This document shows positions 1 to 5,837 of a stretch of DNA of 8,036 nucleotides, in pieces (the stretch's first letter is position 1; each line of letters begins with the position of its first letter). Both the position numbers and the translations under genes were made by a program. The stretch is from the NCBI GenBank assembly GCA_019242465.1, contig JAFAVL010000370.1, positions 1-8,036 on the forward strand. Direction: 5' to 3'. The DNA is from Chroococcidiopsidaceae cyanobacterium CP_BM_RX_35. Its GTDB lineage: Bacteria > Cyanobacteriota > Cyanobacteriia > Cyanobacteriales > Chroococcidiopsidaceae. Under the pieces are notes generated by a model. The model searched no databases and was not told the origin of the DNA. It was given only the letters and a program-made list of their open reading frames with translations.

Positions 1-577
1 CAAGACCTACAACCGTGAAGGTAATTATTGATCCCATAACGTCATTGAAAGCCGACTCACTCGTTACAGTTTGAGAAACTTTGTCTCTAACCTTAATTTG
101 TTTAAAAATCGGAATTAGGGTTGCTGGATCGGTTGAAGCAATGGTAGTTCCTAGCAGGAAAGCAACAATGTATGGGATGCCCATAATAAAAGTGGCTGCT
201 ATGTCGGTGATGGTCGCTGTGATTAAAACGCCAACCGTGGACAGCACAACAACCGTAACCCAGACTTCCTTAAGTACCTTGAGCTGGAGCGACGCACCAC
301 CGTCAAAAATAATGTATGAAGAACCAAAGACGAGTATAAGCTGATTTAAGGCTGAATCGCTCGGAATATTTATGATGCCTGTTATTTCAGGTCCCAACAG
401 TATGCCCACCAGCAGGAATAGCACGATATCGGGTAGCTGAATTCGCTGAGCTAGACAGCTGATAATAGCTCCAGCAGCAAGAACAATCCCAATGACGAAC
501 AGAAAGTGTTGAGCGGTACCGAGCGCAAGTGCTTCAGATTGTGGAGCTACAGAGTTAGTAGCGAGTAGATAGTCCAT
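1..577 (-). CDS. CPA1/NhaP-type cation:proton antiporter, N-terminal part (runs off left edge)
   Basis: Translating the minus strand from ATG at 577-575 gives 192 open codons with no stop before the window edge, so the C-terminal half is missing. The product is strongly hydrophobic and reads like a monovalent cation (Na+ or K+)/H+ antiporter of the inner membrane. Visible family marks are a first helix pair around residues 25-68 ending in LVGILLGPE, a FDGG motif at 91-94 (the FxGG-type position of CPA1 proteins), ASTDPATLIP at 147-156 with the TDP motif in the unwound transport helix, and SESAFND at 173-179. N178-D179 is the ND pair that marks electroneutral CPA1 antiporters such as archaeal NhaP. 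The start is well supported by AAGGAG (586-591) eight bases upstream. The family call is firm. The transported ion cannot be decided from this half. Confidence 0.87.
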   Translation of the reverse strand, partial: MDYLLATNSVAPQSEALALGTAQHFLFVIGIVLAAGAIISCLAQRIQLPDIVLFLLVGILLGPEITGIINIPSDSALNQLILVFGSSYIIFDGGASLQLKVLKEVWVTVVVLSTVGVLITATITDIAATFIMGIPYIVAFLLGTTIASTDPATLIPIFKQIKVRDKVSQTVTSESAFNDVMGSIITFTVVGL

Positions 578-583
578 TGGTGG

Positions 584-619
584 GTCTCCTTGAGACGCTC
601 CAGTAGGACCACTAGGACC
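584..619 (-). promoter_or_regulatory. Antiporter leader: Shine-Dalgarno in a small hairpin, plus direct repeats
   Basis: On the minus strand the ribosome-binding site AAGGAG (586-591) lies within the perfect short inverted repeat GTCTC-AAG-GAGAC (584-588 and 592-596), so half of it could pair. Just upstream, TAGGACC occurs twice with a 9-bp period (plus strand 604-610 and 613-619). A 6-bp inverted pair, TCCAGT (599-604) and ACTGGA (636-641), brackets the repeats. A possible -10 box, TATCAT on the minus strand (660-665), would give a leader of roughly 75 nt. No convincing -35 was found. The Shine-Dalgarno is solid; a regulatory role of the repeats is inference. Confidence 0.4.
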
Positions 620-724
620 TGACAGACTCCACCGCACTGGAAAGCAAATCTTTACGGTTATGATATCCTGCCTTGGATAATTAGACCAGCTACCCTCAAT
701 ACAAGCCCTCTCCATTCATGAGCA

Positions 725-754
725 GGGTTTCCCTTAGACTCTGCGCCCAGAGGG
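725..754. repeat. Short palindromic cluster, possible dispersed-repeat remnant
   Basis: GGG-TTT-CCC (725-733) is followed by CTCTG-CGCC-CAGAG (739-752), two perfect small inverted repeats side by side. Neither is followed by a T-run on either strand, so this is not a good intrinsic terminator. The histidine-kinase-like frame on the minus strand loses family resemblance where this block begins, which suggests a rearrangement junction or a small repeat element. No second copy is present in this window. Confidence 0.25.
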
Positions 755-880
755 CACTTGAAGGATTGCCATAATTGATACCAGTGTGGAGAAACCCACT
801 AGCACAAAGTACCAAGCCAGAATTCGCGTGCGAACGCCAAAAAAGATTCTGCGCCATCCGCAAGGTTGCATCAGTGACAT
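734..880 (-). pseudogene. Relic of a sensor histidine kinase N-terminus (48-aa frame)
   Basis: From ATG at 880-878 (alternatively ATG at 871-869) the minus strand encodes 48 residues. They include RRIFFGVRTRILAWYF and then a hydrophobic run to VSIMAI, ending at TAA (736-734). The pattern of a basic stretch, TRILAWY, then a single membrane helix resembles the start of cyanobacterial HAMP-type sensor kinases, where a periplasmic region, HAMP, HisKA and HATPase domains should follow. None follow here, because the antiporter leader lies immediately beyond. I see no Shine-Dalgarno ahead of either ATG. The simplest reading is a decayed fragment left by a deletion. A real small membrane protein is possible but less likely. 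The match is from memory of the family pattern, without a search. Confidence 0.42.
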
Positions 881-915
881 CACTTGAGAAATGAATACGA
901 GCTACTAACCGAATT

Positions 916-2013
916 TCAACTAGCCGGATAAAAGTAAAAAGCTAGTGCCAACACAGTATAGGTTGCTAAGAGCAAAATACCTTCTAGCCAATTAGACCGC
1001 CCGTCTGAACTAATAGAGTTGGCAATCAACACTGCCACTGCTACTGCCACTAATTCAAAAGGATTGAAATTGAGATCCATCGGTTTGCCTACCACTAAAC
1101 CCACCAGAACTAAAAGTGGGGCAACGAATAGAGCAATTTGCAAACTAGAGCCTACAGCAACTGAGAGCGAAAGATCCATATTATTTTTCATTGCTACAGT
1201 TACAGCAGTTGCATGCTCAGCTGCATTGCCAATGATAGGTAGAAAAATGACACCCGTAAATAGCGCACTCAAACCTAAACGGGACGTGGCTTCCTTCAGC
1301 GTATCGACTAACAGTTCCGATTCAATTGCCACAAAAAGAGTTGCTACCAATAGCGCTCCAACCCAAAACCACAGATTAATCTTGTGTTCAGGATTGCCTT
1401 TTGCCAGCTCCACCTCTGCTGGCTCCATTTCTGCTAAGCCACATTCATACAGGTAAGTGTGGGTGCGCATAGAAAACAGTAACATTAGCCCATAGACTAG
1501 GATTAACACGACTGCAACTAAGCTGGAAAAATGCTGGAGCTTGGCTTGAGAAATCCCACCTGAGATGAAGTTAGCAGCGGTAGGCAGCAGAATGGCAACG
1601 ACTGCTAAATTCATTGATGAAGCATTCACCCGTGCTACGGTTGGCTGAAATTCCTGCTCCCTATAGCGAAGACCACCTAGTAGCATCGATAAGCCAGTAA
1701 CTAAAAGCAAATTGCCAATAATTGAGCCCGTGAGACTTGCTTTAACCACGTCCACCAAACCAGCATTGAGCGCAATTAGGGCAATTATCAGTTCAGTGGC
1801 ATTACCAAAGGTGGCATTCAACAGACCCCCCATAGAGGGACCTGTAACCACAGCAATTTCTTCCGTAGCTTTTCCCATCCAAGCGGCGAGGGGTACGATC
1901 GCTAACCCTGAGACAATGAAGACAGCTAGCGAACCCCATTCGAGAAAATGAGCTGCAATAGAAATTGGAATAAATACCAACAGCGCTAAAAAGATCGTGT
2001 CTTTGCTCGGCAT
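916..2013 (-). CDS. cax: Calcium/proton antiporter, CAX family
   Basis: A complete 365-residue integral membrane protein of the Ca2+:cation antiporter superfamily, expected to export Ca2+ in exchange for H+ across the plasma membrane. About ten or eleven hydrophobic segments are visible. The two inverted alpha repeats that form the ion site are clear: GNATE at 70-74 with GSIIGN at 96-101 (alpha-1), and GNAAEH at 262-267 with GSSLQ at 288-292 (alpha-2). E74 and E266 are the expected carboxylates. A charged cytosolic loop, with acidic and basic residues at about 190-212, separates the halves, as in microbial CAX proteins. The length is normal for bacterial members. ATG at 2013-2011 is the only ATG/GTG/TTG start between the N-terminus of the conserved region and an upstream in-frame stop, yet it has no recognisable Shine-Dalgarno. 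The gene is transcribed away from the SirB1 gene. Its upstream region holds inverted repeats that may be operators. Confidence 0.93.
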   Translation of the reverse strand: MPSKDTIFLALLVFIPISIAAHFLEWGSLAVFIVSGLAIVPLAAWMGKATEEIAVVTGPSMGGLLNATFGNATELIIALIALNAGLVDVVKASLTGSIIGNLLLVTGLSMLLGGLRYREQEFQPTVARVNASSMNLAVVAILLPTAANFISGGISQAKLQHFSSLVAVVLILVYGLMLLFSMRTHTYLYECGLAEMEPAEVELAKGNPEHKINLWFWVGALLVATLFVAIESELLVDTLKEATSRLGLSALFTGVIFLPIIGNAAEHATAVTVAMKNNMDLSLSVAVGSSLQIALFVAPLLVLVGLVVGKPMDLNFNPFELVAVAVAVLIANSISSDGRSNWLEGILLLATYTVLALAFYFYPAS

Positions 2014-2033
2014 AGCAAATTCTATTGTTGAGG

Positions 2034-2048
2034 GACTGCATAGCAGTC
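2034..2048. promoter_or_regulatory. Perfect inverted repeat upstream of cax
   Basis: GACTGC-ATA-GCAGTC is a perfect 6-bp inverted repeat with a 3-bp spacer, centred 28 bp upstream of the cax start codon, where a transcription factor could overlap the promoter or early leader. A further ACTG (2053-2056) pairs with the inner CAGT, so half-sites may be repeated. Operator function is inferred from symmetry and position only. A leader hairpin is the alternative. Confidence 0.35.
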
Positions 2049-2093
2049 GAGTACTGTTAGATTAACGGATGAATGCCATGAGACCATCATTAA

Positions 2094-2107
2094 GTGAGAT
2101 GACTCAC
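2094..2107. promoter_or_regulatory. Inverted repeat in the divergent cax/SirB1 intergenic region
   Basis: GTGAG-ATGA-CTCAC is a perfect 5-bp inverted repeat with a 4-bp spacer, about 80 bp upstream of the cax start and 105 bp upstream of the SirB1-family start. It could be a shared operator for the divergent pair. An inverted repeat this short is not far above chance, so the call is tentative. Confidence 0.25.
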
Positions 2108-2172
2108 AAAAACATTTAATTATGCCTCAAGGGTCATGATTTATGGCAGTGTCTGGTTCATCTTAACAAGAG

Positions 2173-2181
2173 TGCTAAAAT
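2173..2181 (+). promoter_or_regulatory. Candidate extended -10 promoter for the SirB1-family gene
   Basis: TGCTAAAAT matches the extended -10 pattern TGnTATAAT with one mismatch in the hexamer. It sits 31 bp before the start codon at 2213, implying a leader of about 25 nt. The sequence 17 bp upstream (CTGGTT) is a poor -35, consistent with an extended -10 promoter. No Shine-Dalgarno precedes the ATG. Confidence 0.35.
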
Positions 2182-2212
2182 CCTACCGCTCTAGTTGCCC
2201 TAGTCACACTAA

Positions 2213-3037
2213 ATGGATCTCCCGCATACTCGACAACGCTTTTTCCAAGCAGTTCAGCTGCCTGACAAGCAGATAGATCTAGCAAAGGCAGCACTCTACA
2301 TCGCTCAGGAAGAGTATCCAGAGCTTGACCCAGATGAATACCTGAACGCTTTAGATACAATGGCAGATGAACTGCAAGAGCAATTGCCAGCTCAGCGATA
2401 CCCTCTGCGGATAGTTCAAAGCATTAACCAGTATCTGTATGATGACCTGGGATTTAAGGGGAATACTAATAACTACAACGATCCCCGTAATAGCTTCTTG
2501 AATGAAGTACTTGAGCGGCGGACTGGAATTCCGATTACACTCTCGCTAGTCTATTTAGAGATCGCACAACGGATTAATTTTCCGATGGTGGGGGTAGGAA
2601 TGCCAGGACATTTCCTCATTCGCCCAGATGTGGCAGAGATGGAAATTTGTGTTGATGCCTTCAATGGCGGTGAGGTACTGTTTGCAGAAGATTGTCAGAA
2701 ACTACTGGCTAAGCTTTACGGCGAACCAATCGATCTGAAACCAGAGTTCCTCTACCCAGTAACTCATCGGCAGTTTTTGGCGCGGATGCTGACTAATCTG
2801 AAAATGATTTACTTGGAGCAGCAGGAGTGGGAAAAAGCGCTCTCCACAGTTGAACGAATCTTGCTGTTGTTTCCAGACTTACCAGGGGAATTGCGCGATC
2901 GCTGTTTGCTGTGCTATCAAATTGGCGATTGGGCAGCAGCTAGCGAACATTTAGCAACTTACCTCACACAGGTTCCCAGTGCTAAAAATGACCCTGCGAT
3001 TCGCCGATTGTTGAACTATTTGGGTAGAAACACATAG
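2213..3037 (+). CDS. SirB1-family protein (transglutaminase-like core with helical TPR-like C-terminus)
   Basis: A 274-residue soluble protein with the organisation of the SirB1/YchA family. The N-terminal helical lead-in (1-75) is followed by a Transglut_core2-type domain at about 85-180. The conserved blocks are NDPRNSFLNEVLERRTGIPI (89-108), PGHFLIR (131-137) and VDAFNGG (147-153). The C-terminal part (185-270) is helical, with LEQQEWEKALSTVERIL (201-217) and a second similar unit at 231-252, like tetratricopeptide repeats for protein contacts. His133 and Asp148 sit where a transglutaminase His/Asp pair would be. I see no cysteine at the nucleophile position in the TGIPITLSL helix, so classical transglutaminase activity is doubtful. 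The family's biochemical function is unknown to me. The gene is monocistronic on its strand and converges on the Uma2 gene with an 18-bp gap. Confidence 0.88.
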   Translation: MDLPHTRQRFFQAVQLPDKQIDLAKAALYIAQEEYPELDPDEYLNALDTMADELQEQLPAQRYPLRIVQSINQYLYDDLGFKGNTNNYNDPRNSFLNEVLERRTGIPITLSLVYLEIAQRINFPMVGVGMPGHFLIRPDVAEMEICVDAFNGGEVLFAEDCQKLLAKLYGEPIDLKPEFLYPVTHRQFLARMLTNLKMIYLEQQEWEKALSTVERILLLFPDLPGELRDRCLLCYQIGDWAAASEHLATYLTQVPSAKNDPAIRRLLNYLGRNT

Positions 3038-3055
3038 ATATCTGACTCTTTCGTT

Positions 3056-3589
3056 TTACTGCCCAAGCAATCTCTGGCTATCAATTTGCACCGCTCCAAT
3101 TTGAATGAAACCTGTTTGAAAGGTTTGCTCAGTCGTATAGTGTCCTTTAGCTGGGTTGGCATAATGAATGACCTTTGCCTGTTTTAGGTCAATGACTAAG
3201 TAATCAAGAATGCCTGCTTCAGCATAAATGTCTCGTTTTATCCCTGTATCCTTTGCCTGAGTACTGTAGGCGTATTCAACGATGAGCCGCACTTCTTCTG
3301 AAATAGGGTGCCGATCGCTGTAGTCCCGTAACTGAATAATGGCAATATCTGGTTGTGGCTCAGAATCAGTAAGCGTGATTGGTTTTCCTTGGCGGGACCA
3401 CCATCCTTCACCAAATAACCGCTCTAGATACCGGGCAGTCGTTTCACAACGATGAGCATGTTCAGGTCCTTCAGGAGGCATATCGACGATTGTTCCTCGA
3501 AGCAGCTCACAATCGGAATCGGATAAAACACCTGTCGCAACAATGCAATGATAGTCTTTAACTGTCCAATGATGTAGCAATGTCGTCAT
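3056..3589 (-). CDS. Uma2 family protein (DUF820, PD-(D/E)xK nuclease fold)
   Basis: A 177-residue protein of the Uma2 family, which is greatly expanded in cyanobacteria and predicted to have a restriction-endonuclease-like fold; its cellular role is not established. Visible family blocks are CELLRGTIVDMPPEGPEHAH (27-46), QGKPITLTDSEPQPDIAI (67-84), RLIVEYAYST (101-110), then KRDIYAEAGILDYLVIDL (118-135). Asp81, Glu105 and Lys118 fit the D...(E)x(A)...K core, so the predicted active site looks intact. The start codon overlaps the stop of the upstream SRPBCC gene in an ATGA arrangement (3586-3589), and AAGGA (3596-3600) lies six bases upstream inside that gene. Translational coupling is therefore likely. 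It is the last gene of a three-gene minus-strand unit. Confidence 0.88.
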   Translation of the reverse strand: MTTLLHHWTVKDYHCIVATGVLSDSDCELLRGTIVDMPPEGPEHAHRCETTARYLERLFGEGWWSRQGKPITLTDSEPQPDIAIIQLRDYSDRHPISEEVRLIVEYAYSTQAKDTGIKRDIYAEAGILDYLVIDLKQAKVIHYANPAKGHYTTEQTFQTGFIQIGAVQIDSQRLLGQ

Positions 3590-4056
3590 AGCGCGTCCTT
3601 GCTGCTGCCTTGGTATCTTCGCTCCGCTACCTGCTTGAGGCGTTGCAGCTGAGACTGCATATCTGCTTTTGTCCAGGGTTCAGCAAAAGTATGAAAGCCC
3701 CAGCGAATCAGGAGATTAGGAATCTCAAACTCAAAGCGATTGAGCAGGTGCGTTCCCTCAGCAACTGGTTGACATTCCCAAGTGTCGCGCCCGTGGAAAA
3801 AACCCTCAAATCCCCAAACGATGACTCCTGGTCGCCGTTCCAAGACTACACTATTTAGAGTTGGTGCCAAAAATGGAACTTGAATCACAAAACGACTGCG
3901 GCTGCCCACATCGGTACTCCATTCCCCTACAGGTTCACAACAAAGAGCCGGATTGAGCCATTGGTGCATCAAAGCCAAATCGGTGATACATTGTTCGACA
4001 ACTGTAACACTGGCATTAATTTGAATCGATTGTTCAAATTGCTGGTTAGAGGTCAT
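3586..4056 (-). CDS. SRPBCC (START-like) superfamily protein
   Basis: A 156-residue soluble protein with features of the SRPBCC helix-grip fold that binds hydrophobic ligands. An opening strand FEQSIQINAS (7-16) is followed by a helix that ends in LMHQWLNP (29-36). Alternating strands come next, with GSRSRFVIQV (51-60), VVLERRPGVIVWGF (70-83), DTWECQPV (91-98) and GTHLLNRFEFEIP (101-113). A long C-terminal amphipathic helix (125-147) would cap the cavity. This order matches the polyketide cyclase/dehydrase branch, but no ligand or catalytic residue can be assigned. The start lies 12 nt after the GTPase stop, and the gene overlaps the Uma2 gene by 4 nt, so all three are probably one transcript. 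The upstream AGGG is weak and 10 bases away, suggesting initiation by ribosomes leaving the GTPase gene. Confidence 0.8.
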   Translation of the reverse strand: MTSNQQFEQSIQINASVTVVEQCITDLALMHQWLNPALCCEPVGEWSTDVGSRSRFVIQVPFLAPTLNSVVLERRPGVIVWGFEGFFHGRDTWECQPVAEGTHLLNRFEFEIPNLLIRWGFHTFAEPWTKADMQSQLQRLKQVAERRYQGSSKDAL

Positions 4057-4068
4057 CTAAGTTGAGCC

Positions 4069-5580
4069 CTAAGAACGAGTGGGAGCAGGTCGAAAGTCAA
4101 GTTTGGTTCGCAGTTCATCCTTGATGCGGTTAAGAATCGAAGTTTCATCCAGTGAAGCTAAAATCTGACTGACAACAGCTTTAGGACCATCTGGTCCCCA
4201 AGAAGCGCCATTAGCTAAGTAAGCTTTGGTGACTTGCCCAATGCCATAAGAGGACACACCCGCCACTCCTGCTTGCGTCAACGCTACCGATACGTAAGGA
4301 CCAAGGGCAGCCCCTCCAGTTGCCGGGGTAGATAAACCTAGTAAGCTTTTTAAGGAACTTAAGCCCAGAGTCGCTAAGAGTTCGCTGGCACTGATGCCAC
4401 CCATACTAATAGCAATCTTTTGCAGCAGCCCTACAGCTCCAGCTCTAGTCATTGGGAGACCATAGAGTTTAGACAAACTCAAAATCAATGCGACATCAAT
4501 TGCCACCCCACTAAGTAGATCGATAACCGTGACTGGATTGAGCGCGATCGCCACTGCCTTAGTCATAACTGCCCGCCAAATTAGTGAATTAGCTTGGGTG
4601 TCGCGAATCGCTAGTTTCCGCTGCACTAATTGCTCGTTCAGATTGTCTGCATACAGCATCGTATTAAGGGCAACTAAGGCTTTGCCTTCCCGATGCAAAA
4701 TTTCCAAGATTTTGAGTTTCAACTCCTCAATTTGAGGTGGACTGGGTATCAGTTGGACACTTCTAGTGCCATCGGCGTGCCGAGTTGCCTGAGCAACCAG
4801 AGGTGAGGCGGCCGCCATAACAATTTCATCTGGTGAGAGTAACTCTCGCACCCGCTCGTCCCGGATTTTTTGATAAATTGCCACCCGGTCAGCTTGAGGA
4901 TACCGATCAATCTTATTGAATACGAGCAAGATCGGCTTACCTGCCTCCCGCAATTGAGACAGAGCTGCTTGTTCTACCTGCGTCATATCCCCAGCAATAA
5001 CAAATAGGATTAGATCGACCTGTTGCGCTATCTGTTGAGCTAGGGCAGCACGAGTTTCACCGTCTACTTCATCCAAACCAGGTGTGTCAATCAGCTCGAC
5101 CTGCGACTCTCCTACACCTGGTAGCGTGAAGACAAAACACTGTTCCCGCAGCAACTCTGGTGCATCGTCTGCCTCCAAATCTTGACTAATACTCCACGCA
5201 GCGCGAGCCGGAGTGCGGGTGACGCCATGCAGGGCACCTGTTTCAAAAACTGTTTGCCCAAGTAGAGCATTAAGTAGAGAAGACTTACCCCGTCCTACCA
5301 AGCCAAAAACGGCAATTTGCAAGACTCGACGTTCTAAATTCTCCAGCATAGTCTGTAGCTGTTCAATTTCCGCCTCCAGCCCAGCCCGCTCTTGAGGTGT
5401 CAAGTCAAGATTGGCTACCAATTCTTTGAGCGCTGTTTGTGCCTGTTTATAGTTCAGTTCCGCCTGAATATCATCAAAGCTTGAAATAGCACTGTCTAGT
5501 TCTTCTAAGTCGATGGGACTCGCAGGAGAAAGCGGAGAATTGCTTGGGTAAGGCATAGGCTCAGGCAATATTGAACTCAA
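4069..5580 (-). CDS. Dynamin-like/Era-like GTPase with C-terminal DUF697-type membrane region
   Basis: A GTP-binding protein of 503 residues from TTG at 5580 (505 from the TTG at 5586; numbering here uses 5586). A charged helical lead (26-88) precedes the G domain. The G domain has P-loop GLVGRGKSS (95-103), switch I threonines in GVTRTP (121-126), DTPG (167-170), NKID (224-227) and AAASP at the G5 position (258-262). The C-terminal part (330-480) contains hydrophobic segments around LNPVTVIDLLSGVAIDVALI (349-368) and 425-450, the pattern of DUF697 regions that attach such GTPases to membranes. It may act in membrane remodelling or stress, but no specific role is known to me. TTG at 5580 is preferred because AAGGAGGT lies seven bases ahead. 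ATG at 5556 would be 31 bases from that site. The gene leads a three-gene unit. Confidence 0.87.
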   Translation of the reverse strand: MSSILPEPMPYPSNSPLSPASPIDLEELDSAISSFDDIQAELNYKQAQTALKELVANLDLTPQERAGLEAEIEQLQTMLENLERRVLQIAVFGLVGRGKSSLLNALLGQTVFETGALHGVTRTPARAAWSISQDLEADDAPELLREQCFVFTLPGVGESQVELIDTPGLDEVDGETRAALAQQIAQQVDLILFVIAGDMTQVEQAALSQLREAGKPILLVFNKIDRYPQADRVAIYQKIRDERVRELLSPDEIVMAAASPLVAQATRHADGTRSVQLIPSPPQIEELKLKILEILHREGKALVALNTMLYADNLNEQLVQRKLAIRDTQANSLIWRAVMTKAVAIALNPVTVIDLLSGVAIDVALILSLSKLYGLPMTRAGAVGLLQKIAISMGGISASELLATLGLSSLKSLLGLSTPATGGAALGPYVSVALTQAGVAGVSSYGIGQVTKAYLANGASWGPDGPKAVVSQILASLDETSILNRIKDELRTKLDFRPAPTRS

Positions 5581-5586
5581 AATCAA

Positions 5587-5594
5587 ACCTCCTT
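5587..5594 (-). promoter_or_regulatory. Near-perfect ribosome binding site that sets the GTPase start at TTG
   Basis: AAGGAGGT on the minus strand is a full anti-Shine-Dalgarno match, the best in the window. Seven bases separate its GG from the TTG at 5580-5578. The TTG at 5586-5584 is too close, and the first ATG (5556-5554) is too far. The site therefore argues for a TTG start and high translation of the GTPase. Confidence 0.75.
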
Positions 5595-5604
5595 ATGATC
5601 AAAA

Positions 5605-5773
5605 TCAGTCCTGGGTAATGCAGCTTTGGTTCTTGTTACCTACCTGATGGAGCAATTCTTCATCGATCCTAGCCATTTAAGCTATGTTTTGTAAGTAGAG
5701 CTTTAATATCATTTAGCTTTATGTCTGCAACAGATGGATTGCTGAAACGACTTACTGATTGGGCTTTCATCAT
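5605..5773 (-). other. Possible broken small frame upstream of the GTPase
   Basis: ATG at 5773-5771 opens a 34-residue minus-strand frame ending at TAG (5671-5669), with the segment VADIKLNDIKALLTKH. A one-base shift at that stop would continue as RIDEELLHQVGNKNQS to TGA at 5607-5605, about 55 residues in all, reading like one helical protein. There is no Shine-Dalgarno ahead of the ATG. It could be a frameshifted relic, a sequencing error in a real small gene, or chance. The rest of 5595-5837 shows no further gene and no confident promoter. Confidence 0.2.
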
Positions 5774-5796
5774 CTAAAATCTCAAATCCAAAATCG
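5773..5796. repeat. Short tandem heptanucleotide repeat (STRR-like)
   Basis: Three degenerate 7-bp units, TCTAAAA, TCTCAAA and TCCAAAA, run head to tail and are followed by TCG. Short tandemly repeated heptamers in intergenic DNA are well known in filamentous and related cyanobacteria. The array lies between the divergent GTPase and DUF3146 genes. It is AT-rich and short, so a functional role is not implied. Confidence 0.45.
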
Positions 5797-5837
5797 TATA
5801 GGCAGCCAGTAGTATCAGCATAGACAAATTAAGGATC

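Noticed and set aside
81..344. 87-codon open frame on the plus strand
   Set aside because: It lies antisense to the NhaP-type antiporter, whose minus-strand frame has clear family motifs. The plus translation is low-complexity Ser/Thr/Val and looks like a shadow.
739..752. Hairpin CTCTG-CGCC-CAGAG as an intrinsic terminator
   Set aside because: The stem is only 5 bp, no T-run follows on either strand, and it is far from the cax stop codon.
1019..1456. 145-codon open frame on the plus strand
   Set aside because: Antisense to the CAX gene. Its Thr/Ala/Lys-rich sequence is the mirror of the membrane-helix codons, with no recognisable domain.
3038..3055. Bidirectional terminator between the convergent SirB1 and Uma2 genes
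   Set aside because: The 18-bp gap contains only a short AGATATCT palindrome and no usable GC stem.
3056..3589. Uma2 protein as part of a restriction or defence system
   Set aside because: No methyltransferase, specificity subunit or other defence gene is nearby. Uma2 proteins are scattered singly in cyanobacterial genomes, so a defence label is not supported.
5595..5837. Search for a riboswitch, small RNA or tRNA
   Set aside because: No cloverleaf, long stem or known aptamer core could be recognised. Only the heptamer array and the doubtful small frame remain.
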